From positions 1-64,000 of the forward strand of contig CAVOLE010000031.1 of the NCBI GenBank assembly GCA_963696665.1: a stretch of DNA of 64,000 nt. The letters run 5' to 3'. The stretch's first letter is position 1; each line of letters starts with the position of its first letter. The DNA comes from Roseiarcus sp963696665. Lineage in GTDB: Bacteria; Pseudomonadota; Alphaproteobacteria; Rhizobiales; Beijerinckiaceae. Positions 19,165-27,587 of the stretch are shown here, one piece after another. The notes under the pieces were generated by a model. It saw nothing but the letters and a program-made list of their open reading frames with translations. It searched no databases and was not told the DNA's origin. Position numbers and translations under genes: made by a program.

Positions 19165-20538
19165 CTAGCGAAAGCTGCCCAGCATGCCGACGAAATCGCG
19201 TCCGAGCGCGTTGGATAGGCTCTGGTGGCAGGACATGCAGCTTGACGGCGGGTCCTGGAAATAGGTCTCGATCGTCGTGTTGACCAGGTTTTCATGTGGA
19301 GCGTCCGCCGACTGGTAATTCTCACGCGGCGCGTCCGCCGCGAGCGGCTGCCCGGGGAAATAGCGGCCGTCGTTTTGCGCACTCGGCGGCGCGGGTCTCG
19401 TCGGCCATTGGCTGGCGACGAGCATGTAATGCTCCCACACCGTCCCCTTGATGCCCTTGAGCGCCCAATAGGCGCGGTTCATCGCCATGGTCGAGGGATG
19501 GATCGGATGCCGGCGGACCACCTGCATGGGAGTGGGGTCGATCTTGGGCGGGTGATCCATGCTGACCGGAAGCGTGTCGGGCAAGCCGAACGTCGGCCAA
19601 AGGCCAAGCTTGGGCTTCGAGGCGTCGAAATAGGAATAGGGCGCGCCCGCTTGCCTGGCGTCGGGCTCGCGCGCTTCGCCCTCGCCGGCCGGAGGCACGT
19701 TGTCGACATGCTCGAACGAGCTCCACAATCCCTGCGGCCGGTCTTTTGTCCGGATCACGATGTGCAGGCCGACGAGCGCGACGTCGCTTTTCGAACAGAC
19801 GGTATGTCCAGCGGCGAGCGTCTTGGCGACGTCGACGACATTGGCGTTCTCGACCACGTAATAGCGCGCCCGGACCGCCGGCGTATCCGCCGCTGTCAGG
19901 ACCTTCCACGCCGCTTTGACCGCGACCGAGCCTGCGGGCAGTTCCACGGGATGGCCCGGATCGGGCAACGTCTTGCCCACGCTCCAACCCTTAAGCGCGA
20001 GCGCCGAATACTCGGGTTCGTTGATGCGCGCTTCATAGCGCGTGTAGGTGCGATTTTGCGCGACCAGCGGATTGGCCGCGACCCCGGGCAGGAAGGAAGA
20101 TTGATTGAAGTCCATGAAGGGAGTGAAGGTCGCGAGCGTCTTCTGGCGATTGTCGACACCCGCCCCGCACGGGTTCGCCGCTTCATAAGTCGCCCAGGGC
20201 TTGGGCGCGATCGGGCGCCCGTCGGGACCGACCTGGAACAGTTCATAGCGGGCCTTGAAGGTCTCCCAGACGCGGGGGCCTTTATCGCCAAGCGTCCTGG
20301 CGCGGTCGGGTTCGCCGCGATGGGCGGGGTCAGTCAGCGAGGGCCAATTGAGCGCGATGAAGGCGCGCCAGGCGAAATTGTCGAAGTCGGGCCAGGGGTC
20401 CGGCTTGATCGAGGGGACGTCCTCGATCCGGTCGGGGGAAACGGCCGGCGCGCCATCGTCTGCGACGGCATGGGGAACGGGGAGAAGCGCGATGAGAGCG
20501 GCCGCAAGCATCGACGCGATCGCGGCTCGGCCGTGCAT
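19165..20538 (-). CDS. Exported protein with C-terminal heme-c site
   Basis: 457 residues from ATG 20536-20538; the frame extends 19 codons upstream, but the signal peptide starts here (MHGRAAIASMLAAALIALLP). The chain has no recognised domain but many Trp/Pro-rich segments (DNFAWRAFIALNWPSL, PKLGLWPTFGLPDT). The last 30 residues contain one CXXCH heme-attachment motif, SSCMSCHQSLSNALGRDF. A late heme site suggests a periplasmic redox protein of a poorly described family. No neighbours point to a pathway. Confidence 0.7.
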   Translation of the reverse strand: MHGRAAIASMLAAALIALLPVPHAVADDGAPAVSPDRIEDVPSIKPDPWPDFDNFAWRAFIALNWPSLTDPAHRGEPDRARTLGDKGPRVWETFKARYELFQVGPDGRPIAPKPWATYEAANPCGAGVDNRQKTLATFTPFMDFNQSSFLPGVAANPLVAQNRTYTRYEARINEPEYSALALKGWSVGKTLPDPGHPVELPAGSVAVKAAWKVLTAADTPAVRARYYVVENANVVDVAKTLAAGHTVCSKSDVALVGLHIVIRTKDRPQGLWSSFEHVDNVPPAGEGEAREPDARQAGAPYSYFDASKPKLGLWPTFGLPDTLPVSMDHPPKIDPTPMQVVRRHPIHPSTMAMNRAYWALKGIKGTVWEHYMLVASQWPTRPAPPSAQNDGRYFPGQPLAADAPRENYQSADAPHENLVNTTIETYFQDPPSSCMSCHQSLSNALGRDFVGMLGSFR

Positions 20539-20872
20539 AACGGCGCCGGCGAACGAGAGTCCGCAGCCTCGGTTGTCAATGCTTGGTCTTCGCATTCAGG
20601 CCCCGGCGTTTACGCAATCAGCCTCGCCGGCCAAAGAGGCTACGCAAGGCGTTGCCTTAAACCCTTCAAGCTCGTCTTTTATTCGCTGGCGGCGCCCGAG
20701 CGCCAGCGCGATTGCCGCGAGAGCCGCGTCTCGATCACGGAAACCAGCCGTTCCGGACTTAAGACCGTGGGCAGGGAGCGCAACTATTGTTGGACTTCCC
20801 GAGGATTCCGCGCAACTTCGCGGCCTTTCGGCTGTTGATTTCACAGGCGAACAAAGGCAGCGGAGGAAACCG
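20539..20872. other. Intergenic region between divergent genes
   Basis: Lies between the heme protein (minus) and a small plus-strand gene. The promoters of both should be here. I found no strong -35/-10 pair, hairpin or repeat. Confidence 0.35.
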
Positions 20873-21088
20873 GTGATCGAGGTGGATCTCACCGCGGCGG
20901 CCTATGAGTTCGTTCGCGAAGGCGTGACCGTGAAGTCCCGAAAAAGCGGCGTCTATAGAGTGTTGATGCCAAAAAAACTGGCGGACAAGCTGCGCGCGGC
21001 GCGCGCAGCCGACGAAGAGATAAGCGACGCGATCCTGCGCTTGGCTCAGGAGGCGAAGGCCGCGGCGAAGCCGCATCCTTTCCGTTAG
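20873..21088 (+). CDS. Small hypothetical protein
   Basis: 71 residues from a GTG at 20873, preceded by GCGGAGGAAACC (ribosome site GGAGG). The sequence VIEVDLTAAAYEFVREGVTV then YRVLMPKKLADKLRAARAAD ends in a helical Lys/Ala tail. No signal or membrane span. The good ribosome site and tidy composition support it; the family is not recognised. Confidence 0.6.
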   Translation: MIEVDLTAAAYEFVREGVTVKSRKSGVYRVLMPKKLADKLRAARAADEEISDAILRLAQEAKAAAKPHPFR

Positions 21089-21161
21089 ACGGTTTCCGCC
21101 CTCGCGCCGCGAGCCCTCGACCCTCGCTTTCGCTGAGCCTCTGTGATAGGCCGCCCCGATA

Positions 21162-21830
21162 ATGAGCGACATCTTTCAGGAAGTTGACGAGGAAGTCCGG
21201 CGCGACAAAGCGGCGGAATTCTGGAAGAAATACCAGAACCAGATCCTGGCCGCCGCCGTGCTGATCGTGCTTGCTTCGGCGGGCTTTCGCTATTGGCAAT
21301 ATGAGCGCGAACGGGCGACGCAGACCGCCGGCGACCAGTTCCAGCAGGCGCTGACCGCCCTCGAAGCCGGCAAGTTCGACGAAGCCAAGGCGGGTCTCGA
21401 CAAGATCGCGACGCAAGGGCCGAGCGGCTATCGGGCGCTTGCGCAAATGACCGTGGCAGGCGCTCAGGCCAGCAAGGACCCGCAGGGCGCGATCGGCGCC
21501 TTCGACGCCATCTCCGGCGACGCCGCGATCGATCCGCTCTTGCGCGACACCGCTCGCTTGCGCGCTGCGCTCTTGCGAGTGGATATCCCCGGCGAGCAGC
21601 AGAAGGGCGAAGCGGCGCTGACCGCGCTTTCGGCCGCCGGAGGACCCTATCGGCGCGTCGCGGCGCTCGCGCTCGGCGCCTTGGCGATCGAACGCAAGGA
21701 CTATGACGACGCCTCGAAGCAATTCGATCTCGTGCTGGGCGATCCCGAAGCCTCACCCGACGAGCGACAAGCGGCGAGCCGCTGGCTCGGTCTTATCGCC
21801 TCGAACCGATCGGCGGCGGCGGCGAAGTAA
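21162..21830 (+). CDS. YfgM-like membrane-anchored TPR protein
   Basis: 222 residues. A short cytosolic N-terminus (MSDIFQEVDEEVRRDKAAEF) is followed by one membrane span around residues 28-45 (ILAAAVLIVLASAGFRYW), then helical tetratricopeptide-like repeats (AGDQFQQALTALEAGKFDEA; IERKDYDDASKQFDLVLGDP). This is the layout of YfgM, an ancillary SecYEG/periplasmic chaperone subunit. It precedes der by 32 bases, matching the yfgM-(bamB)-der order in many proteobacteria; bamB is absent here. Confidence 0.8.
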   Translation: MSDIFQEVDEEVRRDKAAEFWKKYQNQILAAAVLIVLASAGFRYWQYERERATQTAGDQFQQALTALEAGKFDEAKAGLDKIATQGPSGYRALAQMTVAGAQASKDPQGAIGAFDAISGDAAIDPLLRDTARLRAALLRVDIPGEQQKGEAALTALSAAGGPYRRVAALALGALAIERKDYDDASKQFDLVLGDPEASPDERQAASRWLGLIASNRSAAAAK

Positions 21831-21862
21831 CGGCGGCGCTTGAGGCGCGGGGCTCAAACGAC

Positions 21863-23269
21863 ATGAGCGCCAAGGTCGCGATCATCGGCCGGCCGAACGT
21901 CGGCAAGTCGACGCTATTCAATCGGCTGGTCGGGCGTAAGCTTGCGCTTGTCGACGATGAGCCGGGCGTCACGCGCGATCGCCGCGAGGGCGAAGCCCGG
22001 CTCGCCGATCTCGCCTTCACCATCGTCGACACCGCCGGCCTCGAGGAAGGCGATCCCGAAACGCTCGCGGGCCGAATGCGCGCGCAGACGGAGGCCGCGC
22101 TCATGGATTGCGACGCGATCCTGTTCGTAGTCGACGCGCGCGCCGGGCTCACTTCCGCCGACCAGCATTTTGCGCAAGCGGTGCGGCGCGCCGGCAAGCC
22201 GATCATCGTCATCGCCAACAAAGCCGAGAGCACCGCCGGGAAGGCGGGCGTTTACGAAGTGTTTGGGCTCGGCCTTGGCGAGCCGATCGCCTTCTCCGCC
22301 GAGCATGGCGAAGGCTTGAGCGAACTCTACGATGCGCTGGTGGGAGTCCTGCCGTCCGCCGCGCGTCTCGATCCGGACGAGGAGAGCGAGGCCGAGCCGC
22401 TTGTTTTGGGCGAAGAAGAGGATGGGAGCGAGCTCGATCTCGCCAAGCCCCTGCGCATCGCGGTGCTGGGCCGGCCGAACGCCGGCAAATCGACCCTCAT
22501 CAACCATATCCTTGGCCAGGATCGTCTCCTGACCGGCCCCGAGCCCGGCATCACCCGCGACTCGATTGGGCTCGACGCCGAGTGGAAGGGGCGCAAGCTC
22601 AAGATCTTCGACACGGCCGGCCTGCGCCGCAAGTCGCGGGTCATCGAGAAGGTGGAGAAGCTCGCCGTCGCCGACGCGCTGCGCGCGGTGCGCTTCGCCG
22701 AAGTCGTGGTGCTTTTGCTCGACGCCACGATCCCGTTTGAAAAGCAGGACCTGACGCTTGCCGATCTCGTCGAGCAGGAGGGCAGGGCGCTCGTCATCGG
22801 CCTCAACAAATGGGACCTCGTCGACAACAAGAGCGACAAGGCGCGAGAGCTGCGCGAGGAAGCGGACCGGCTCCTGCCGCAGCTGCGCGGAACGCGCGTG
22901 ATCCCCCTTTCCGGATTGACGGGCGCGCATGTCGACCGGCTCATGGAGGCGATCATCGCCACCGACGCGATTTGGAACCTGCGCATTTCGACCGGCCGCC
23001 TCAACCGTTGGCTTGCGCCCGTCGTCGATGCGACCCCGCCGCCGGCGGTCTCCGGCCGGCGGGTCAAGATCCGCTACATCACGCAGCCCAAGGCGCGCCC
23101 GCCTTTCTTCGTGCTGTTTGGTAATTCGGTCGACAAGATTCCGGAGAGCTACAAACGCTATCTCGTCAACGGCCTGCGCGAAACCTTCGGCCTCATCGGC
23201 GTGCCGATCCGGCTCTCGATGCGCTCAGGCGGTGAGAACCCCTACGCGCCGAAGAAGCGGCGGGGCTGA
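21863..23269 (+). CDS. der: Ribosome biogenesis GTPase Der
   Basis: Double-domain GTPase required for 50S assembly. 468 residues, normal length. First G domain: GRPNVGKSTLFNRLVGRK near residue 9 and DTAGLEEGDPE. Second: GRPNAGKSTLINHILGQDR near residue 203, DTAGLRRKSRV and NKWDLVD. The C-terminal KH-like domain ends VRFSMRSG-type (here IRLSMRSGGENPY). Starts at ATG 21863. A long repeat-bearing gap follows, then a convergent BON gene. Confidence 0.95.
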   Translation: MSAKVAIIGRPNVGKSTLFNRLVGRKLALVDDEPGVTRDRREGEARLADLAFTIVDTAGLEEGDPETLAGRMRAQTEAALMDCDAILFVVDARAGLTSADQHFAQAVRRAGKPIIVIANKAESTAGKAGVYEVFGLGLGEPIAFSAEHGEGLSELYDALVGVLPSAARLDPDEESEAEPLVLGEEEDGSELDLAKPLRIAVLGRPNAGKSTLINHILGQDRLLTGPEPGITRDSIGLDAEWKGRKLKIFDTAGLRRKSRVIEKVEKLAVADALRAVRFAEVVVLLLDATIPFEKQDLTLADLVEQEGRALVIGLNKWDLVDNKSDKARELREEADRLLPQLRGTRVIPLSGLTGAHVDRLMEAIIATDAIWNLRISTGRLNRWLAPVVDATPPPAVSGRRVKIRYITQPKARPPFFVLFGNSVDKIPESYKRYLVNGLRETFGLIGVPIRLSMRSGGENPYAPKKRRG

Positions 23270-23454
23270 GAGCCTAACGCCTCAGGGCCAGAACGGAACG
23301 AGAAGCAAATGCTTTACGGAAAACAGAATTTGTGCTACACCTTTCTCACTCACGGAACAGGACCTGCGCATTCGTGCGCCGCGCCGCAGGGCCAGAAGAA
23401 AGGGAAGAGAATTGGGCTTTGAGGCTTTGCGCACAACCTGGGGAACGCGAGTTC

Positions 23455-23640
23455 AGCGGGCGACGGATTTTTTTATTTTTCCCGCTCGCAACCCATTGAA
23501 AAGTCTCGATTCGGAAAAATAAACGCTAGTAAACGCTAGCTAATTTACTAGCGCTTATTTGCATTTGCTAGCGTTTACTCGCGTTTACTCGCGTTTATTT
23601 GGCGAGAGTTCGCGCACGGGTTGCATCTGGCGCCCTGGAT
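23455..23640. repeat. Intergenic repeat copy 1 (inverted): core motif plus AAACGC array
   Basis: The 28-base core at 23488-23515 reads, on the minus strand, TCCGAATCGAGACTTTTCAA then TGGGTTGC. Next to it (23516-23600) is an AT-rich array of AAACGC/GCGTTT hexamers, largely inverted on each other (AAACGCTAG...CTAGCGTTT). On the other side lies an A/T tract (ATTTTTTTATTTTT). Copy 2 at 33028-33215 is the same element in the opposite orientation. It fills most of the 428-base gap between the convergent genes der and BON; nothing else is seen there. Confidence 0.75.
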
Positions 23641-23697
23641 CACTGGCCGCGCTTGGGCTCCATTGCTGGAGAGGAATGTGATTGCGATGCAAAAGCG

Positions 23698-24042
23698 TTA
23701 ATTCCCCGCGTCGCACGAGAGACGGTTCGTCACTCCGGCGACGCCTGGGACGGTCCGCGCGTCGGCCTCGGCGCGCGACCTTTCATAGTCGCGCTTGACC
23801 TGCCCGGTGAGCGTCACCCATCCGCGGTCGACGCTGACGTGCACCCGGTCGCGGGGAACGGCCAGATCCCAGTGCAAAGCTGTCATGACGGCGAGTTTGA
23901 TCCGCTCATCGCTCCGCCCCCGCCAATTGTGCTTGTCGCCGGCGCCGAATTCGAATTGCGCGGGGAAGGGGGCTGGACCGCCAGCCGGAATATCGCTCGC
24001 GCTTAAGAGCCCGTAAGATTCTTCCTTAGACGTCCGCTCCAA
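23698..24042 (-). CDS. BON domain protein
   Basis: 114 residues. The start is taken as TTG at 24040-24042 because AAGGAGG lies 6 bases upstream; the frame is open to 24237 but without a ribosome site. A flexible N-terminus (residues 1-45, Gly/Pro-rich) precedes one BON domain: RSDERIKLAVMTALHWDLAV, RVHVSVDRGWVTLTGQVKRD and ADARTVPGVAGVTNRL. BON domains bind phospholipid and occur in osmotic or envelope-stress proteins. There is no signal peptide, so the location is unclear. Confidence 0.7.
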   Translation of the reverse strand: MERTSKEESYGLLSASDIPAGGPAPFPAQFEFGAGDKHNWRGRSDERIKLAVMTALHWDLAVPRDRVHVSVDRGWVTLTGQVKRDYERSRAEADARTVPGVAGVTNRLSCDAGN

Positions 24043-24249
24043 TCGAGGCCTCCTTGATCGCCCCGATGACGGAGCTTCTCGCTTTGCTCTCAACTCGCAA
24101 GCCGCCGCCTGGTTCCATCGAAATGACGTCCGGAAAGACGAAACGATGTTGGAAAAACAGCGGCGGAAGCACAAAGGAACCGGACGGCTCATCGAGCGTT
24201 CATGGTTCGCGGGATAAGCGGCCGATGAAAGCCGCAAGGGGGACTCGAA

Positions 24250-26379
24250 ATGGAAATCAGCGAAGGCAAGCCCTATCCGCTCGGCGCAACAGCGGACGAG
24301 AAGGGCGCGAATTTTGCTGTCTTTTCAGCGAGTGCGACGCGGGTCGAGGTTTGCTTCTTCGACACGGAAGGCCGCCGCGAGATCGGCCGCTTCGAACTGC
24401 CGGAGCGCACTGACGAAGTTTTCCACGGCCACGTGACGGAGGTCGGGCCGGCGACGCTTTATGGCTTTCGCGTCCACGGCCCGTATGAGCCTGAGGCTGG
24501 CCATCGCTTCAATCCCAATAAGCTGCTGCTTGACCCCTACGCCCGAGCGCACGCGGGAAAGCTGACGTGGGACCCCGCGGTCTTCGGTTACACAATCGGA
24601 GCGGAAGGAGACGACCTGACTTTCGACGAACGTGACAGCGCGCCATTCGTGCCGAAATCCGTCATCGTCGATCCGAATTTCGATTGGCATGGCGAATATC
24701 GGCGCCGAAACGTCCCCTGGGAAGCCACGATCATCTACGAGACGCATGTCAAAGGCTTCACCAAGCTGCACCCGGAGGTCGACGAGAAGCTGAGGGGTTT
24801 CTATGCGGGGCTCGGCTCGAAGCCCGTCGTGGACTACATCAAGTCGCTCGGCGTTACGACCGTCGAGCTGATGCCGGTCCACACGTTCGTCGACGACAGT
24901 TACCTGCTCGAGAAGGGCCTCAGAAACTACTGGGGCTACAATTCGATCGGCTTTTTCGCGCCCGACCCCCGTTACGCGTGGGACGTGCCCAACTCGTTGC
25001 GCGAATTCAAGGAGATGATCGCGCGGCTCCACGATGGCGGACTCGAGGTGATCCTGGACGTCGTCTACAATCACACCGCCGAAGGCAACGAGCACGGCCC
25101 GACGCTTTCGTTCAAGGGGATCGACAACAAGTCCTACTATCGGCTCATGCCGGATGAGCCGCGCTTTTACATCAACGACACAGGCACCGGGAACACGCTC
25201 AACCTCAGCCACCCGCGCGTCATCCAGATGGTGGCGGACAGCCTGCGTTATTGGGTGACCGAAACGCGCGTCGACGGCTTCCGCTTCGATCTGGGGACCA
25301 TTCTTGCGCGGGAGCCCGACGGCTTCAACACCGATAGCGGTTTCTTGAAAGTCGTGGGACAAGATCCCGTGCTCACCGAGGTCAAGCTGATCGCCGAGCC
25401 GTGGGACTGTGGCCCCGGCGGATATCAGGTGGGAGGCTTTCCCCCCGGCTGGGCGGAATGGAACGATAGCTTCCGCGACGATGTGCGGGACTTTTGGCGG
25501 GGCCACGCGACGGCGAAAGAATTGGCGCCGCGTCTGTGCGCTTCACCAGACAAGTTCAACTTTCGCGGCCGAAGGCCTTGGGCGAGCGTGAACTTCATCG
25601 CCGCCCACGATGGCTTCACCCTCCGCGACCTCGTTTCCTACAACGACAAGCACAACGAGGCGAACGGCGAGGACAATCGCGACGGGCACTCGGACAACCG
25701 CTCATGGAATTGCGGCGCGGAGGGGCCGACCAAAGACAAGGCGATCCAAAAGCTGCGAGGGCGTCAGCTCCGCAACCTGCTCGCGACGCTGATCTTGTCT
25801 CAAGGCACTCCAATGGTGTGCGCCGGAGACGAGTTTGGCCGCAGCCAGAACGGCAACAACAACGCTTACTGCCAGGACAACGAGACGAGCTGGATCAACT
25901 GGGAGATGGATGAGGAGCGTCTGTCCCTCGTGACCTTCTTCCGGCGCCTGACGTCCGCCTTTCATCTCTATCCCGTGTTGCGCCGCTCGCGCTTCTTGAC
26001 CGGCGAAATGAATCCGGACCTCGAGGTGAAGGACGTCGCATGGATCGATCCCAGCGGTTCGGAGATGACGGAAGAGGCGTGGGACAATGGAACGCGCTGC
26101 TTCGGCATGCTTCTGGATGGGCGCGGGCAGGCGACGGGAATAAAAAAGCGAGGAGCGGACGCCACACTGCTCATCGTGTTCAACGCCCATCATGAGACCG
26201 CCAAGTTCACCTTGCCGCCCTGCTACGAGGCGGACGGGTGGAAACGGCTCTTTGACACGACGGACCCGCAATTGGACGCGAGCCAGCTCGACATCGGCGC
26301 CGTTTACGAAGTGACCGCGCGCTCGATGCTCTTGTTTGAGCGTGTCCCTGAGCGGACCGACCGCCAGACGGCGAAGTGA
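24250..26379 (+). CDS. glgX: Glycogen debranching enzyme GlgX
   Basis: Isoamylase-type hydrolase that removes alpha-1,6 branches from phosphorylase-limited glycogen. 709 residues. N-terminal CBM48 (PYPLGATADEKGANFAVFSA), GH13 regions DVVYNHTAEGNEHGP (I), DGFRFDLGTIL (II, nucleophile Asp), LIAEPWD (III, acid Glu) and FIAAHDGFTLRDLVSYNDKH (IV). Ribosome site AAGGGGGAC upstream of ATG 24250. It stands apart from the glycogen operon, which has its own GlgX domain. The gene is intact. Confidence 0.94.
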   Translation: MEISEGKPYPLGATADEKGANFAVFSASATRVEVCFFDTEGRREIGRFELPERTDEVFHGHVTEVGPATLYGFRVHGPYEPEAGHRFNPNKLLLDPYARAHAGKLTWDPAVFGYTIGAEGDDLTFDERDSAPFVPKSVIVDPNFDWHGEYRRRNVPWEATIIYETHVKGFTKLHPEVDEKLRGFYAGLGSKPVVDYIKSLGVTTVELMPVHTFVDDSYLLEKGLRNYWGYNSIGFFAPDPRYAWDVPNSLREFKEMIARLHDGGLEVILDVVYNHTAEGNEHGPTLSFKGIDNKSYYRLMPDEPRFYINDTGTGNTLNLSHPRVIQMVADSLRYWVTETRVDGFRFDLGTILAREPDGFNTDSGFLKVVGQDPVLTEVKLIAEPWDCGPGGYQVGGFPPGWAEWNDSFRDDVRDFWRGHATAKELAPRLCASPDKFNFRGRRPWASVNFIAAHDGFTLRDLVSYNDKHNEANGEDNRDGHSDNRSWNCGAEGPTKDKAIQKLRGRQLRNLLATLILSQGTPMVCAGDEFGRSQNGNNNAYCQDNETSWINWEMDEERLSLVTFFRRLTSAFHLYPVLRRSRFLTGEMNPDLEVKDVAWIDPSGSEMTEEAWDNGTRCFGMLLDGRGQATGIKKRGADATLLIVFNAHHETAKFTLPPCYEADGWKRLFDTTDPQLDASQLDIGAVYEVTARSMLLFERVPERTDRQTAK

Positions 26380-26396
26380 GGTGGGCCGATTGTATT

Positions 26397-26640
26397 CTCT
26401 CGTCAGAATCTAGATTATCAATGAGTTACGCGGATTTTGACGGGAATATTTTTTCTCGCAGCCTTCCCCGCGCATGAGGCCCGCAGAGCTGGAGCCCACG
26501 GTCGAGGCCATGCGGAAGCCTAGGATTGTTCATGGGGCAAGCTTAGCCTGATTTCTGATTTTCTGCAAGTGACCGTCGTCCGACACTCATTGTCGCCGAG
26601 CCGATCCTCTTTCTGCCGCCTCAATCCAAAGCCGCTCGCG
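26397..26640 (+). repeat. Intergenic repeat copy 3 with long conserved arm
   Basis: The core at 26403-26429 reads TCAGAATCTAGATTATCAAT then GAGTTAC, matching the other three copies. Downstream it shares a long arm with the copy at 62635-62885: GTCGAGGCCATGC, GATTGTTCATGGGG, GATTTTCTGCAAG, GTCGTCCG, and AATCCAAAGCCGCTCGC. It lies between convergent glgX and the RibD-like gene. The rest of that gap (26641-26774) shows nothing. Confidence 0.7.
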
Positions 26641-26774
26641 TTGGCCTCCGCGTTACGGCTTCCTGTCGCCGATCGCCGGCGCCCCGCTCTCGGCGGCCGG
26701 ACGTGGCTCTCTTGGCAGAATCCGGACCCGAAGCGGACCTGACGGGCCGGCGCATCCGTCGGCGAGTTGCGTGA

Positions 26775-27305
26775 TCAGGCGGGAACGTACGTCAACCTGA
26801 CGGTGTCCTCGCCGATCAAATCGCTGGCCACATGGCGGAGCGGCGGGCGGGGGCCAGCGAAGAATGGCTTGCCGCGACCAAGCACGAAGGGGCGGAAGTA
26901 AAGTCGATACTCATCAATGAGACCAAGGTCGGTCAGGCTTCGCGCCAGGTCTGGTCCGCCAACTTGAATCTCCCCAACGAGCTCAGCCTTCAGCCCGCGT
27001 ATCGCCGCCTCAATGTCGTCCTGGACGAGTGTGGCGTTGGGGCCGACCGACTTCAACGAGCGCGACACGACCCACTTCGGTTGGCTCCGCCACGCCGCCG
27101 CGAAGTCGCGTTGCTCCGCGCCCCGCTCAGGACGGTCTTCGTCCCAATACCGCATGACCTCGTACATGCGCCGACCGTACACACTGCCGGTCAGGTCGCG
27201 CACTTGCTCTATGAAGTGACGAAACAGCGACGGACCAGGCGCAAATTCCTGGTGGTCGACGTAGCCGTCCAGGGACAGGTTCAATCCGAAGACGAGCTTC
27301 GCCAT
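26775..27305 (-). CDS. RibD C-terminal / dihydrofolate reductase-like protein
   Basis: 176 residues from ATG 27303-27305. The start MAKLVFGLNLSLDGYVDHQE is the hallmark of the RibD-C/DHFR-like superfamily. The NADPH-binding stretch GEIQVGGPDLARSLTDLGL and YFRPFVLGRGKPFF follow. The family reduces unknown small substrates with NADPH and is commonly called dihydrofolate reductase family protein without proof of folate activity. Monocistronic, facing away from ntrY. Confidence 0.83.
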   Translation of the reverse strand: MAKLVFGLNLSLDGYVDHQEFAPGPSLFRHFIEQVRDLTGSVYGRRMYEVMRYWDEDRPERGAEQRDFAAAWRSQPKWVVSRSLKSVGPNATLVQDDIEAAIRGLKAELVGEIQVGGPDLARSLTDLGLIDEYRLYFRPFVLGRGKPFFAGPRPPLRHVASDLIGEDTVRLTYVPA

Positions 27306-27587
27306 ACAAACAAGTCTCCATCCCGGCCTCGTCAGAATAGCTCGAGCCGCCGTTACGCGTAAGCGTGCGCGCCGCTTTGTCTGGGTGAGGCAGCAGCAGG
27401 CCGCGCAAACTTGAGCGCGCCGCTGAACCAGGGCTCGGCCTATCAGAGCGCGCCCCGAAAAGCGCCATTTTTGCGTGCGACGACAACAAAAGAGTCGCTG
27501 TTGAGCAACATCGTTGCCAGTTTGCCACGGAAGCGCTAAAGATGGGCGCCATCGCGACAAGGGATTCGGGGCCTTCGGTTCATTGAA

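Noticed and set aside
19294..20838. 514-codon plus-strand open frame
   Set aside because: Antisense to the heme-c protein and extending past it; Arg-rich low-quality translation without domains.
23516..23600. CRISPR array
   Set aside because: The AAACGC units are only six bases, irregularly spaced and inverted; there are no 25-40 base repeats or spacers and no cas genes.
26397..26640. Insertion sequence
   Set aside because: No transposase frame, no terminal inverted repeats or target duplication were seen; only a shared non-coding arm.
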